From: Nitrospira sp.
Lineage (GTDB): Bacteria > Nitrospirota > Nitrospiria > Nitrospirales > Nitrospiraceae
Reading direction: 5' to 3'
DNA: 42,917 nucleotides
Assembly (NCBI GenBank): GCA_021323395.1
Contig: JAJONL010000025.1
Location: forward strand, 1-42,917
Below are positions 1 to 9,842 of this stretch, one piece after another. Each line of letters begins with the position of its first letter. The first letter of the stretch is position 1. A program made the position numbers and the translations under genes. The notes under the pieces are model-generated. The model ran no database searches, had not been told where the DNA came from, and saw only the letters and a list, made by a program, of their open reading frames with translations.

Positions 1-552
1 ACCTTCTACGCCGCCGCCGACGATCAGGAGACTCGCCGGAATCGTGGCCAGGTCCAGGGCCTGCTTACTGGTGATGATCTGAGTTCCATCGATGGGAAAA
101 AGCGGCAGATTCGGCCAGGAAGATCCGGTGGCGATGATCAGGCCATCGGCCGCAATCTGGCTGTCGGTGCCGTCCTTCCTAGTGATGCGGACGGTTCGGG
201 CATCCAATAACTCACCCGTCCCCTCCATATGTTCGATGTTCCAGGTTTTGAAGAGGGTGGCGATGCCCTTCACCAAATTAGACACCACTTTGTTTTTTCT
301 GGCGACCATCACCGCCGCATCATAGGTGATCGGGCCGCCGAGCTGGAGACCAAGGTCCTTCGCCTTCTTGGCCTTGTCGCCGAGTTCCACCACCGACAGC
401 AGCGCCTTGCTCGGGATGCAGCCGCAATTCAGGCAGACGCCGCCGAGCGCCTGGTTTTCAACCACCGTGACTCGCGCTCCCAGCTGGGCGGCTCGAATGG
501 CCGCCACATACCCGCCCGGACCGGCGCCAAGAATTGCGATGTGTTTGGACAT
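1..552 (-). CDS. lpdA: dihydrolipoyl dehydrogenase, N-terminal 184 residues (cut by window edge)
   Basis: FAD/NAD-dependent E3 enzyme that re-oxidises dihydrolipoyl groups of 2-oxoacid dehydrogenases and of the glycine cleavage H protein. Translating from the ATG at 552 gives an N-terminal FAD-binding Rossmann motif (GAGPGGYVAA, residues 10-19) and the redox-active disulfide motif CLNCGCIPSK with Cys40 and Cys45. A second glycine-rich stretch near residue 180 is where the NAD domain begins. No stop occurs before the window edge, so the C-terminal NAD and dimerisation domains lie outside. It sits 90 bp downstream of gcvH on the same strand, fitting a shared role in glycine cleavage or lipoate chemistry. 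An additional cysteine (Cys43) lies inside the redox loop, where V, R or W is usual. Confidence 0.93.
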   Translation of the reverse strand, partial: MSKHIAILGAGPGGYVAAIRAAQLGARVTVVENQALGGVCLNCGCIPSKALLSVVELGDKAKKAKDLGLQLGGPITYDAAVMVARKNKVVSNLVKGIATLFKTWNIEHMEGTGELLDARTVRITRKDGTDSQIAADGLIIATGSSWPNLPLFPIDGTQIITSKQALDLATIPASLLIVGGGVEG

Positions 553-642
553 GAGACTCAATTCAATGAAGCATGGCCGATGGACTCATCGAGTATGAGG
601 AAGCCCAGCTCAGATGATTCACCGACACCATGGTGATCGACG

Positions 643-1029
643 CTAATGTTTCTGTTGACTCAAAAAATCCTGGTACTGGGCGGCCGTCATGAGCTGGTCC
701 ACTTCAGCGGGAGTGGAGAGGTCGACCACAACCATCCAGCCCTTGCCGTAGGGATCGGAATTGACGGCCTCGGGATGATCCTTGAGGTCGGCATTGATCT
801 TCGTGATGGCGCCGCTGACCGGCGTATAAATGGTGGACGTAGTTTTGGTCGATTCCACTTCGCCGATTTGCTGACCGGCTGTGATGTTGGCGCCCACCTT
901 CGGGAGGTCGATGAACACGATGTCGCCCAATGCATCCTGGGCGAAATGACTGATGCCGATCGTCGCCTGCGCGCCTTCGACGCGGACCCATTCGTGCTCT
1001 TTGTGGTAACGGAGATTGGACGGTATCAT
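643..1029 (-). CDS. gcvH: glycine cleavage system H protein
   Basis: Small lipoyl carrier that shuttles the aminomethyl group between the P, T and L proteins of the glycine cleavage complex. The 128-residue product has the family's usual length and fold order: N-terminal KEHEWVRVEG, a central DALGDIVFIDLP segment, and the lipoylation site ESTKTTS, with Lys62 as the expected lipoyl lysine. The ATG at 1029 is preceded by AGAGGAG at good spacing. lpdA follows 90 bp downstream. The P and T proteins are not in the window. H-protein paralogues also occur in lipoate-assembly and sulfur pathways, but the sequence looks like an ordinary GcvH. Confidence 0.95.
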   Translation of the reverse strand: MIPSNLRYHKEHEWVRVEGAQATIGISHFAQDALGDIVFIDLPKVGANITAGQQIGEVESTKTTSTIYTPVSGAITKINADLKDHPEAVNSDPYGKGWMVVVDLSTPAEVDQLMTAAQYQDFLSQQKH

Positions 1030-1123
1030 GACACTCCTCTTGACGGCCGCCTACCAGCGACCGAGATGATCAGTAAATTTCAGGACAGGGGTCGGGCGAT
1101 CGTAAAAGGTGGCGGCGGCTTTG

Positions 1124-2671
1124 TCAAGGAATCGCCTCTTGCGCATCGGGCACGAAGACGAGGTGCCGAATGTCCGGCGTCCGTAGTTCATCTGCCTGTT
1201 GGGCGAGCCCGGTGAACATCCCGGCTCCATGCTCAGCCGGCGTGTGGAGCAACACCCACCCTTGCGGCAGCGTCAGAGGTTCTCCCTTGGCCGGTTGGAT
1301 GACATCGCGGTTCCACCCCTTGAACGAGCCTGCGAAGGCTCGCACATCCGACGCCTCGCGAGTAGGTCCGCCCAAGAGAAGATCAAAACCCCGGCGACGC
1401 GCCTCGGCAGCGTCTTCCCCATAGTTGACTAGCGCGGACGTCGGATTCGACAAGGCCTCAAGATGAACCTCGAGCACGAGACGCAGACGCGGAACCATCT
1501 TCTGTAAGTGTTTCCTCAGGAGGCCCATCACCTCCAGTTCCTGGCGCGCCTTCCAGCCCACCCATCGCCAGAGCGTCTTATCGGAAATCGGCACAACCGC
1601 TTCCTTGCCGGGGACCATTCGGTCGCGCAGGGCCTGTGCCACCTCGGACGACGGCTGATGAAACTGCGTTTCGAATTGGCGCAGCACCCCATCACTGACC
1701 TCATAGGCGAAGCTGTTCTCGGCCCTGGCGCGGAACACCACGCCATCGACCCCGGTCCTAATCAGGTCGGTCAACAACTGACCCATTGCCGCTTGAACGG
1801 CCGGAGACAGCAAATCGAATTGTGTCCAGGGATGCACCCTGCGCCTAGTCGGATCGTACAGGAGCATTCGAGTGTTGGGGCGGACATCGGACAGGGGCGC
1901 GCGAAAGAGATCGATGACGGCATAGACCGAGATGCCCAGTTCATGGGCTTGCGGCACGATCACACTGTACCAATCACCGAGCACCGGCCCTCGCGAGGTG
2001 GCGAACAAGGCGCCCGTCGGCACTTCCGACGAGTGGCCCGAGGCGGCACCGAGCTGAATGGCCGGCCTGATGAAGGATGATTCTGCGCTGGCATCCAACA
2101 GGATGGCGCTGATCCCTTGCGCGCTCAGTTGCTTCGCCCACGTTTCGACTTGCGATTGGCGCGGCAAATGGTTGAAGGAGACATAGAGCGCCGTGTGTCC
2201 GGACCGAGCACCGCCCGGCGAGATCGGTTGATGACGCAACGCCTCGATGCGCTGCAAGGCCCGATCGCCGTAGGAACTCAGAGTAGCGGCGGGTGCCCCC
2301 TCAGGGCCGGCCAATGTACGGTATTCTTTGACGGCCGCCGTCACCTCCCCCATCTGTTCATAGGCCTGCCCTAGATCCCAATGGGCTTCCATCGCACGGC
2401 GGGATTTTGGGTAGGTGGCCAGGTAGCGTTCATAGAGCAGCATCGCGGCGGAGTATCGTCCGTCTGAGAAAGCAGTGGAGGCTTGGTACCAGAGGCTGGT
2501 CTCGGCTTCGAGGGCTGGATCGCTGATCGTCTCTGCCACAGGAGCGGAAGGCGCGACCGTGCAGGCCGCGAGGAGCACAGTGCCCAACGCCAACGTCCAT
2601 GGAGACGGACCGGCTCGGCGGCCTCTCTGGGACCGCCGAAGACCGGTGGGGTGAGAAGAGTCTGCGCTCAA
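1124..2671 (-). CDS. predicted lipoprotein with TPR region and PgaB-like (GHL13) barrel
   Basis: Unnamed envelope protein of about 515 residues. An Arg-rich N-terminus and a short hydrophobic stretch end in a lipobox (LAAC, Cys37), so it is probably lipidated. Residues ~55-135 look like tetratricopeptide helices (YSAAMLLYERYLATYPKS, then HWDLGQAYEQMGEVTAAVKEY). The remainder resembles the C-terminal glycosidase-like barrel of PgaB: an 'ALYVSFNHLP' strand, 'ISAILLDASAESSF', and 'LSPAVQAAMGQLLTDLIRTGVDGVVF'. PgaB acts on poly-N-acetylglucosamine, but no deacetylase domain is present here, so the substrate is unknown. The frame is open much further upstream, but that part lies on top of ndk and is not protein-like. 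I chose TTG at 2671, 7 bp after the ndk stop, because it places the signal peptide correctly; no strong ribosome site supports it. Confidence 0.7.
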   Translation of the reverse strand: MSADSSHPTGLRRSQRGRRAGPSPWTLALGTVLLAACTVAPSAPVAETISDPALEAETSLWYQASTAFSDGRYSAAMLLYERYLATYPKSRRAMEAHWDLGQAYEQMGEVTAAVKEYRTLAGPEGAPAATLSSYGDRALQRIEALRHQPISPGGARSGHTALYVSFNHLPRQSQVETWAKQLSAQGISAILLDASAESSFIRPAIQLGAASGHSSEVPTGALFATSRGPVLGDWYSVIVPQAHELGISVYAVIDLFRAPLSDVRPNTRMLLYDPTRRRVHPWTQFDLLSPAVQAAMGQLLTDLIRTGVDGVVFRARAENSFAYEVSDGVLRQFETQFHQPSSEVAQALRDRMVPGKEAVVPISDKTLWRWVGWKARQELEVMGLLRKHLQKMVPRLRLVLEVHLEALSNPTSALVNYGEDAAEARRRGFDLLLGGPTREASDVRAFAGSFKGWNRDVIQPAKGEPLTLPQGWVLLHTPAEHGAGMFTGLAQQADELRTPDIRHLVFVPDAQEAIP

Positions 2672-2678
2672 GGCGCGC

Positions 2679-3098
2679 CTACCCGACCAGCTCCATTTCC
2701 GGAAAAAAATAGCCGATTTCGAACTTGGCCGTGTCCTGCGCATCGGACCCGTGCACCGCGTTGAACTCGATGTTTGCGCCATGGGCCGCGCGGATGGTGC
2801 CGTTCTCCGCCTTGGCCGGATCGGTCGCCCCCATGATCTCACGGTTGACCTTGATCGCGTTATCGCCCTGCAACACCAGGACGACACAGGGTCCCGATGA
2901 CATGAAGGTGCAGAGGCTGTCGAAGAAGGGGCGGGCCTTATGGACAGCATAGAACCCTTGCGCCGTCGACTTCGACAGTTGCATCAAGCGGATGGCAACC
3001 GGTTTCAAGCCAGCCTTCTCGTATCGGTTAATAATGTCGCCGATGGCGTTCTTCTTCACAGCGTCCGGCTTGATGATCGCGAGGGTACGTTCACTCAT
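2679..3098 (-). CDS. ndk: nucleoside diphosphate kinase
   Basis: Transfers the gamma-phosphate from ATP to nucleoside diphosphates through a phosphohistidine intermediate. The 139-residue length is typical. It begins [20 protein letters not shown] and contains the active-site motif NAVHGSDA with His116 as the phosphorylated residue; the usual serine after HGSD is alanine here. The ATG at 3098 is preceded by GAAGGAGC. The TPR lipoprotein gene starts almost at the stop codon, so the two are probably co-transcribed. The 280 bp between ndk and mtnA (3099-3378) presumably carries the ndk promoter; I saw no other gene there. Confidence 0.97.
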   Translation of the reverse strand: MSERTLAIIKPDAVKKNAIGDIINRYEKAGLKPVAIRLMQLSKSTAQGFYAVHKARPFFDSLCTFMSSGPCVVLVLQGDNAIKVNREIMGATDPAKAENGTIRAAHGANIEFNAVHGSDAQDTAKFEIGYFFPEMELVG

Positions 3099-3378
3099 GG
3101 GTCGTCGGGCTCCTTCAGCTAGAAAATGTCATGACTCGGAACTTAATAAAACTCCGCGCATTATAAAGAAGCGGTTGAAGAGCTGGCAAGGCAAAGGACC
3201 TCGCTTGGGAGCAGGAACCGTCGGCATTCTTCCATGGCCTCGCGGCATGATCAGCGCGCGCATTCCTGTCTCCGGTCCTCTCACAGTGAGAAGGAAAATT
3301 TCCGGCGGCACAGGAAATCGAACCGGTAGGATGCTCGTCTCCGGGCCTGTCCTCCTTGAAACACAAACCGATATCCCG

Positions 3379-4410
3379 TCAGGACGTAAAGTGAGCGGCA
3401 ATGTCACCCGGCTTGAACACACCGCGCTCCGTGATGATCCCCGTGATGAGATGCGCCGGTGTGATATCGAATGCGGGGTTGAAGACCTCGACGCCTTCGG
3501 GGGCGACGGAATGGCTGCCATGGATGGCGGTGACTTCTCGCGAACCTCGTTGTTCGATCGGGATGTCATCGCCTGAAGCGGTCGCGAGATCGATGGTGGA
3601 ATAGGGCGCGGCCACGTAGAAGGGAATAGCGTGCGCCCGAGCGAGAACGGCGACCGAATAGGTGCCGATTTTATTCGCGACGTCCCCGTTGGCGGCAATG
3701 CGGTCCGCCCCGACGACGCAGAGCTGAATTTTTCCCTGCCGCATGAGGGCGCCGGCCATATTGTCCGTAATGAGGGTGACGGGAATGTGGTCCTGCATCA
3801 GCTCCCAGGCGGTAAGCCGCGCGCCCTGCAAAACCGGTCTGGTTTCGTCGGCGATGACACGAATTTGTTTCCCCTGCTCCCAAGCCGCCCGAATGACCCC
3901 CAACGCCGTCCCATAGCCGGCGGTCGCGAGCGCCCCCGCATTACAGTGGGTGAGAATCGTTTGGCCGTTTTGAATCAATGCCGCGCCCTGTTGTCCCATC
4001 GCCTTACACAGCGCGATGTCCTCTTCCAGAATCGCTTGTGACTCTTTGACGAGTTCGTCTTTGATCGATTGCACAGATTGTCCATGGAGGGCCATTACTT
4101 TCTGCTTCATTCTGACGATGGCCCAGAATAAATTGACCGCGGTGGGTCGTGAGGCTGCGAGGTGCTCGCAGATTGCCGCTACCCCATTCACGAATTCGTC
4201 ATAGTCGGTGGTCTGAATCGCCTGGGCGCCAAGCGCCACGCCCATGGCAGCCGTGACCCCGATGGCCGGAGCACCACGGACCTTCAATTCCCTGATGGCC
4301 TGCGCCACCGCCTGATAGTCGCGGCAGTCTATGAACTCAACAGAGGTCGGGAGCCGGCTTTGATCCAGCAGACGAACCGCTCCATCTTTCCACTCGACGG
4401 TGGGCACCAT
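3379..4410 (-). CDS. mtnA: S-methyl-5-thioribose-1-phosphate isomerase
   Basis: Converts methylthioribose 1-phosphate to methylthioribulose 1-phosphate in methionine salvage. The 343-residue product starts [10 protein letters not shown] and has the conserved RGAPAIGV segment, the catalytic cysteine in THCNAG (Cys156) and the catalytic aspartate in GADRI (Asp236). The reading frame is open 138 bp further upstream, but the ATG at 4410 matches the normal family N-terminus and has AAAGAGGAG upstream, so I placed the start there. A DegT-type aminotransferase lies 176 bp upstream. No other methionine salvage gene is in the window. eIF2B-alpha-like relatives exist, but the catalytic residues support MtnA. 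Confidence 0.95.
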   Translation of the reverse strand: MVPTVEWKDGAVRLLDQSRLPTSVEFIDCRDYQAVAQAIRELKVRGAPAIGVTAAMGVALGAQAIQTTDYDEFVNGVAAICEHLAASRPTAVNLFWAIVRMKQKVMALHGQSVQSIKDELVKESQAILEEDIALCKAMGQQGAALIQNGQTILTHCNAGALATAGYGTALGVIRAAWEQGKQIRVIADETRPVLQGARLTAWELMQDHIPVTLITDNMAGALMRQGKIQLCVVGADRIAANGDVANKIGTYSVAVLARAHAIPFYVAAPYSTIDLATASGDDIPIEQRGSREVTAIHGSHSVAPEGVEVFNPAFDITPAHLITGIITERGVFKPGDIAAHFTS

Positions 4411-4586
4411 CAGCACATGCTCCTCTTTGAGAGTGAGAGAGACGCCAGCGCTCCTGTGGACGACTCTGACAGCCCGCTCCCGATGACCATCGGGCAAGAG
4501 CATGTCATGTGCGCCGCTCTCCCGAACCCAGGAAATCGTTGAGGACAATCACAATGTTTTTATCGGCACACGAGCGAGTGCCGGCA

Positions 4587-5669
4587 TCAGGGAAGTTCTT
4601 CCCGGAGGACCTGCGCGGCCTGCTTGATCTCCACTTCCGTCAACGATGGATAAATCGGCAGCGAGACGGCGGATGTATCGGCCTCATCGCTGGCGGGAAA
4701 ATCACACAACTCAAGATAGCGATGGAGGGGGCGAAACACCGGTTTGCGGCACTGCACACCGCGATGCGACACCCGTGAGAGGTAAGCCGTGAATTCATCG
4801 GCCGACTGCAGCCCTTTCGGCAGACGCACCACAAACCGGTAATAACTGTGAGTCCGACCTGAGGGAACGGCCGGCAGCGTAAAAAGTTCCGCGGGCAAGC
4901 TCTCGCGGTAGAGCGCGGCCAACGCCGCCCGCTGATCAAGAAATAGCCCCAGCCGATTGAGTTGCGCGATTCCCATCGCGCCTTGCAGGTCGGTCATTTT
5001 GCAATTGAATGCCGCCCCATCGAGCGAAGGAGCTTTGTCATATTCGCGCAAGGCGCGCACACGTTCGAGCAAATCCGCATCATTCGACAACACCATCCCC
5101 CCTTCCCCCGTGCAAAGGAGTTTGGTGGCATAAAACGAACAGACGGTCAGAATGCCGACAGTGCCGACGGAACGCCCCTGTTCCGTTGCACCCAATGTCT
5201 GAGCGCAATCCTCGATCAGGGGGATGCCCAGGGATTGCAATCCCGTCAGGTCCGCCGGCAACCCGAACATGTGGGGGACGATCACCGCGCGCGTGCGCGA
5301 AGTCCTGGCCTTACGAACCCTCTGCGGGTCGAGGTTGTAGGTTTCCGGATCGATGTCCACAATGCGCGCTTGAGCGCCGACCCGCTGTACCGCGAGCCAA
5401 GGCGCGGAGCACACGTAGCTGGGCAAAATAATGTTGTCACCTGCTCCGACGCCGAGCGCACGTAAGGCCAACTCGATGGCAACTGTTCCGGAATTCACGG
5501 CCACTCCCCCTTGGAGGCCGAGGTATGCTGCCATGCCTCGCTCAAACTGCGCCACGGCTGGGCCTTGGGCGACCTGGCCCGAACGAAGGACCTCCGTCAT
5601 GACACGGATGTCGTCTGGTCCGATAGCGGGCTTGGAATGCGGGATCATGGTCATGGCATCACGGGTCAC
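4587..5669 (-). CDS. DegT/DnrJ/EryC1/StrS family aminotransferase
   Basis: PLP-dependent sugar or cyclitol aminotransferase-fold protein of 360 residues. It shows the family's substrate-loop motif (VNSGTVAIELALRALGV), an internal aspartate in PLIEDCAQTLGA, and the PLP lysine in SFYATKLLCTGEGG (Lys183). Such enzymes usually make amino sugars for lipopolysaccharide or secondary products; no sugar pathway genes are adjacent, so the substrate is open. The start is uncertain: GTG at 5669 opens the frame, but ATG codons at 5654 and 5648 are also possible and none has a good ribosome site. A possible promoter lies about 65 bp upstream. Confidence 0.88.
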   Translation of the reverse strand: MTRDAMTMIPHSKPAIGPDDIRVMTEVLRSGQVAQGPAVAQFERGMAAYLGLQGGVAVNSGTVAIELALRALGVGAGDNIILPSYVCSAPWLAVQRVGAQARIVDIDPETYNLDPQRVRKARTSRTRAVIVPHMFGLPADLTGLQSLGIPLIEDCAQTLGATEQGRSVGTVGILTVCSFYATKLLCTGEGGMVLSNDADLLERVRALREYDKAPSLDGAAFNCKMTDLQGAMGIAQLNRLGLFLDQRAALAALYRESLPAELFTLPAVPSGRTHSYYRFVVRLPKGLQSADEFTAYLSRVSHRGVQCRKPVFRPLHRYLELCDFPASDEADTSAVSLPIYPSLTEVEIKQAAQVLREELP

Positions 5670-5733
5670 TCATCAGGATGAGAGATTTCAGTGGAATGAG
5701 TCATGAGAAGGGAGAGCCGGGCATTGGATTAAA

Positions 5734-5763
5734 ATTCTACGTGGCAACGGCTGCGCAATACAA
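5734..5763 (-). promoter_or_regulatory. possible sigma70-type promoter for the DegT aminotransferase
   Basis: On the minus strand TTGTAT (5758-5763) and TAGAAT (5734-5739) are separated by 18 bp, 65 bp upstream of the aminotransferase start. The -10 matches five of six consensus positions. The rest of the interval 5670-5933 holds no gene I can support. Confidence 0.35.
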
Positions 5764-5933
5764 CTGGCTAATGTGGCACGTAAGAGACGGCCTCTGAAAT
5801 GCGGGAGAAAAGCATTGATGGGAGAATTGACAGCCTCTCAATCCATGGGCACCTCGACGGTTACGACGATTCAGCATGGAAGCGTAGAGCAGAAGGAGCG
5901 GCAGAGCAGACGGTTCATGCGCAATAGGCGGGC

Positions 5934-8465
5934 TTAAGTCCAGTTCCAGCGATGCCACAATCGACGAATATTATGCCATTCGGTCGTCCACGGAGCCGGG
6001 GACCAGCTTGCCGATTGAAGGGCCCAGTCCCCGGTTCTATGGACCGTGAGACGGGACTGCTGTAGATCAAGATCAGCCCAGATCGCTCCATCCAGATCGG
6101 TTCTCCAGACCTGCGTTCCTACAGCCCGGTAGGCGTCCAACACCTCTCTCACCGGATGACCGTACGGATTGCGACGACCAGCTGATACCACCGCGATCTC
6201 CGGCTTCGTCACGTTAAGCCAATCACGCTCCATAGAGCTCTGTGCCCCATGATGCGGCACCTTCAGCAGCGCTACCTGCCCGAGCATTCCTGACTGTGTC
6301 AGGCGGGCCAAAGCCTCGCGTTCGATGTCGCCGGTGAATAACATGCGCCGGTCCCCGCACGTCAGCTCGGTGACGACCGACAAATTGTTGAGTGAATCGC
6401 TTTTGGGGGCGGGCGAAGAGCCTCGGTTCGCGCGCGGGCTCAGCACCGTTATGCGGCAGTCGGCTCCTGCCACAATCACTTCACCTTCGGACGCAACCTT
6501 CACCGGGATACGGTGTTGGGCCAGGGCCCCTTCAATCTTACGCCAGAACTCTTCGTCCCGTCTTACGCCGTTGGTCCAGAACTGACCGACTCGCATATGC
6601 GCGAGGATCCACGCCAACCCTCCCACATGGTCGAGTTGCGGATGGGTGCCGATGACGTGGTCGATTTTTCGTATCCCGCGATTCCAGAAAAAGGGAGCGA
6701 CCACACTGCGGCCCATATCGAATCGCTCATAGGTCGCCCCTCCATCGATGAGTATCACCTCCCCCGCGGGCAATTCGATCACGGCGCTATCCCCCTGTCC
6801 TACGTCGAGGAAGGTCACGCGCACCTGCCCGTCCCTGTTGAATGGCCGGGGAGACCACAACCACCAGGCCACGATGCAAAACAATCCCATCACCATGGCG
6901 CCCCTCAACAGCGGAGCGGAATCAGCAGGCCTGCCGGTCAGCAATGCCCAGCCGAGAAGATAGAAGAGCAGCATCATGGGAAGGGTCGGAGCGGCTACAA
7001 ACCATTCCGCCCCCGGGAGACCGGCCAACGCATGGGTTGCAGCGATCAAGCCTTGGCCAAGAGCGTCAATCACACCCCCAGCAGGCAGTGTATTGCTGTG
7101 CGCCACGATGACCCAGACGGCAGATACCAGGCTGACGGGCAACAGCACGAACCCGACGAAGGGCACCACGAGTAAGTTGGCAAACAGTCCCATCCACGAG
7201 ACTTGGTTGAAATAACAGGCCACCAAGGGCATCGTCGCCAATGACACCAAGGCTGTGAGGCGAACGGACTCCCACAACCAGAAGCGCATTCGGCCGGTGG
7301 CCGGTGGGACGAGTTCCGGCAGCTCCTCGTCGCGTCCTTTTCGTTCAACCGCCAAAGCAAGGACCCAGACCGACACATACGAGAGTTGAAATGAGATGTC
7401 GTACAATGCAGCGGGGTGCACCAAGAGCGTCAGGCCGGCGGCCGCCGCAAGGGCGTGCAGTAGATAGCGTGGGGCGCCGAGCCACACCGTCCAGAGGCCG
7501 ACGGTGATCATGATTGCCGAACGGAGCGTAGCCGTTTCCGCCCCCGCCAGCATGGTATAGAACAACACCGGAAACAAGGTCAGGAACGCCGCCAGTCGAG
7601 TGGCGGTCAGCCATCGCGAGAGGCACAACAGCCACATCGGAGGCAGCAGGAGGCACCCTCTCCTGATCAGAAGGAATGACAGGAGCGCGATGAGCCCGAG
7701 GTGCGACCCGGAAATGGACAGGATGTGCACCGTGCCTGTTGTCATGAACCAATCGCGGACTTCTGGTGCGAGGAAGCCCTGCTCTCCAATAGTGAGGCTG
7801 AGAAACAATCCGCGGCTAGGCTGAGGAAGCACATCCGCGGACGACCGAATCCGGCTACGCCATTCTTCGATCCAGGGCGAGAAAACTTGAGCCGTCCTCG
7901 CGGGCTGAGAATTCGGCACCTCGACTGCGCCAGCCCCGGACACCGATCCGACAGCATCGACACCCTGTGCTTCCAGGTAGGCCGTATAATCGAACCCTCT
8001 TGGATTAAGGGTCCCGGACGGGCCATGCAGGTGGCCGCGCGCGCGAATCCGCAATCCAGGATGGAGATCGCGGTCTGGGTCACGCCAGGTGAGGCGCAAG
8101 TGAAATGGCACAACGTATGCGGGATCATCAGTGATCGCGACTTTCACCAGAGCGGTCAACCGCGCAGGCGAATGCCTCACGGCCTCGATGATGGTTCCCT
8201 CAAACCGCACGGGGAACACCCTGGCGCTGTCTGGTATGGGAATGTGAGGGGTGAACCACGCAAATAGATTCCAGTAGAGGCAGCCGCCGGCTAAACAGGC
8301 GAACACAACCTGACTCCGCTTGGGCGCCAGCAGGCGCCGGGATTCCAGAAACGTGAGAAGGCCCACGGAACCGAACAATAAGGCCGTGATGCTGAAGGGG
8401 AAATACGGTAGGTACGAACCGAAGGCCAGCCCGAGAACGAAGGTGATCGTGAACACTGGCAGCAT
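5934..8465 (-). CDS. comEC: ComEC/Rec2 family DNA uptake channel protein
   Basis: Inner-membrane protein expected to pass single-stranded DNA into the cell during natural transformation. The 843 residues show all three parts of the full-length family: an N-terminal membrane anchor with an OB-like soluble region (~1-200), a multi-helix competence domain (~200-530) with the characteristic HILSISGSHLGLIALL segment, and a C-terminal metallo-beta-lactamase-like domain (DVGQGDSAVIELP, then GTHPQLDHVGG, LFTGDIE and KVPHHGA). In the lactamase motif the usual THxHxDH is THPQLDH, so some metal ligands are replaced, as often seen in ComEC. It starts 27 bp after the glmM stop. No other competence gene is in the window. 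Confidence 0.9.
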   Translation of the reverse strand: MLPVFTITFVLGLAFGSYLPYFPFSITALLFGSVGLLTFLESRRLLAPKRSQVVFACLAGGCLYWNLFAWFTPHIPIPDSARVFPVRFEGTIIEAVRHSPARLTALVKVAITDDPAYVVPFHLRLTWRDPDRDLHPGLRIRARGHLHGPSGTLNPRGFDYTAYLEAQGVDAVGSVSGAGAVEVPNSQPARTAQVFSPWIEEWRSRIRSSADVLPQPSRGLFLSLTIGEQGFLAPEVRDWFMTTGTVHILSISGSHLGLIALLSFLLIRRGCLLLPPMWLLCLSRWLTATRLAAFLTLFPVLFYTMLAGAETATLRSAIMITVGLWTVWLGAPRYLLHALAAAAGLTLLVHPAALYDISFQLSYVSVWVLALAVERKGRDEELPELVPPATGRMRFWLWESVRLTALVSLATMPLVACYFNQVSWMGLFANLLVVPFVGFVLLPVSLVSAVWVIVAHSNTLPAGGVIDALGQGLIAATHALAGLPGAEWFVAAPTLPMMLLFYLLGWALLTGRPADSAPLLRGAMVMGLFCIVAWWLWSPRPFNRDGQVRVTFLDVGQGDSAVIELPAGEVILIDGGATYERFDMGRSVVAPFFWNRGIRKIDHVIGTHPQLDHVGGLAWILAHMRVGQFWTNGVRRDEEFWRKIEGALAQHRIPVKVASEGEVIVAGADCRITVLSPRANRGSSPAPKSDSLNNLSVVTELTCGDRRMLFTGDIEREALARLTQSGMLGQVALLKVPHHGAQSSMERDWLNVTKPEIAVVSAGRRNPYGHPVREVLDAYRAVGTQVWRTDLDGAIWADLDLQQSRLTVHRTGDWALQSASWSPAPWTTEWHNIRRLWHRWNWT

Positions 8466-8492
8466 CCGGCGCCTGCGATGAAAGGCTCGATG

Positions 8493-9842
8493 CTATCCGA
8501 TGCGGGCGCGAACGATTTCGGCCAGGTGATCGGCGACCTCCCGAATCGTCGAATCGCGTTCACCTTCAACCATGATTCGCAACAGCGCCTCGGTGCCGGA
8601 ATACCGCACCAGCACCCGCCCACTTCCATTGAGAGTCGCTTCCGCAGTTTTGATGGCCTGCTGAATATCTGGAATCTGGTTCAAGTCCGGCTTATGTTTT
8701 ACCCGCACGTTGAGAAGGATCTGAGGAACGGCCGTCATGGCCTTCGCAAGTTCCGACAGCGCGGTACCGGTTCGCTTCATCAGCGAGAGGATTTGCAGCG
8801 CCGAAATCAAGCCGTCCCCCGTGGTGTTATGATCGAGAAAAATAAAGTGGCCTGATTGTTCACCGCCGAAGTTATAGCCGTCGGCCAACATCCGCTCCAT
8901 CAAATACCGGTCGCCCACCGGTGTCCGCATGAGTTGAATCCCGGCCTTCTTCATGGCCAGTTCCAACCCGAAATTGCTCATGACGGTGCCTACCACCGTC
9001 TGACAGGCAAGCTGACCTTGCGCATGCAGATCGAGTCCCAACGCTGCCATGACATGGTCGCCATCGATGATCTTACCCTGCTCACAGACGAATATCGCTC
9101 GATCAGCATCCCCGTCCAGTGCGATACCGATATGGGCTCTATGCCGGCGGACGGCCTCTTGCAATCGCTCGGGATGTACAGCCCCGCATTTGTCATTGAT
9201 GTTCATACCGTCCGGGGTGTTGGCGATCACCTCGATTTCGGCGCCGAGTTCACGGAGTACGGCTGGAGCCACCTTATAGGCCGCTCCATTGGCACAGTCC
9301 ACGACTAACTTGATTCCTTGCAGGTCGAGATCCTTGGGTAGCGAGCGTTTGACGAATTCGATGTACCGTCCCTCGGCATCACCGATCCGATAGGCTTTTC
9401 CGATGGCATCCGCGGTAGGACGAAGGTGCTTGATCTCGTCGGAAATGATCAATTGTTCGATACGTCCCTCAACCTCGTCGGGCAGTTTGAAGCCTTCATT
9501 CGAAAAGAATTTGATCCCGTTGTCCTGATAAGGATTATGCGAGGCTGAAATGACGACGCCGGCGTCTGCGCGCAAACTACGTGTCAGGAAGGCGATCGCG
9601 GGAGTGGGCATGGGACCGACGAGCAAGACATCCACTCCCATGGAACAAATACCCGAGGTCAATGCCGATTCCAGCATGTATCCCGATAACCGTGTATCTT
9701 TTCCGATGACCACTTGGTGCCGGCCGGAGCGCCGCATAAAAATGTGGGCGGCGGCGCGCCCCAACTGCATCGCGATTTCGCTGGTCATGGGCTCCAGGTT
9801 TGCGACTCCGCGGACACCGTCTGTGCCGAACAATTTACGCAT
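8493..9842 (-). CDS. glmM: phosphoglucosamine mutase
   Basis: Interconverts glucosamine 6-phosphate and glucosamine 1-phosphate for peptidoglycan and lipopolysaccharide precursors. The 449-residue product starts [12 protein letters not shown] and has the phosphoserine site [12 protein letters not shown] (Ser101), the metal-binding loop DGDADR (~residue 241) and the C-terminal phosphate-binding [18 protein letters not shown] 9842 has GGAGAGG upstream; the frame is open for 141 bp beyond it but without family similarity. The start overlaps the last 8 bp of folP, indicating translational coupling. The ftsH-folP-glmM order is widespread in bacteria. Confidence 0.97.
   Translation of the reverse strand: MRKLFGTDGVRGVANLEPMTSEIAMQLGRAAAHIFMRRSGRHQVVIGKDTRLSGYMLESALTSGICSMGVDVLLVGPMPTPAIAFLTRSLRADAGVVISASHNPYQDNGIKFFSNEGFKLPDEVEGRIEQLIISDEIKHLRPTADAIGKAYRIGDAEGRYIEFVKRSLPKDLDLQGIKLVVDCANGAAYKVAPAVLRELGAEIEVIANTPDGMNINDKCGAVHPERLQEAVRRHRAHIGIALDGDADRAIFVCEQGKIIDGDHVMAALGLDLHAQGQLACQTVVGTVMSNFGLELAMKKAGIQLMRTPVGDRYLMERMLADGYNFGGEQSGHFIFLDHNTTGDGLISALQILSLMKRTGTALSELAKAMTAVPQILLNVRVKHKPDLNQIPDIQQAIKTAEATLNGSGRVLVRYSGTEALLRIMVEGERDSTIREVADHLAEIVRARIG

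Noticed and set aside
2672-2950. N-terminal extension of the TPR lipoprotein over ndk
   Set aside because: The extension is an Arg/Ser-rich shadow of ndk and would bury the signal peptide.
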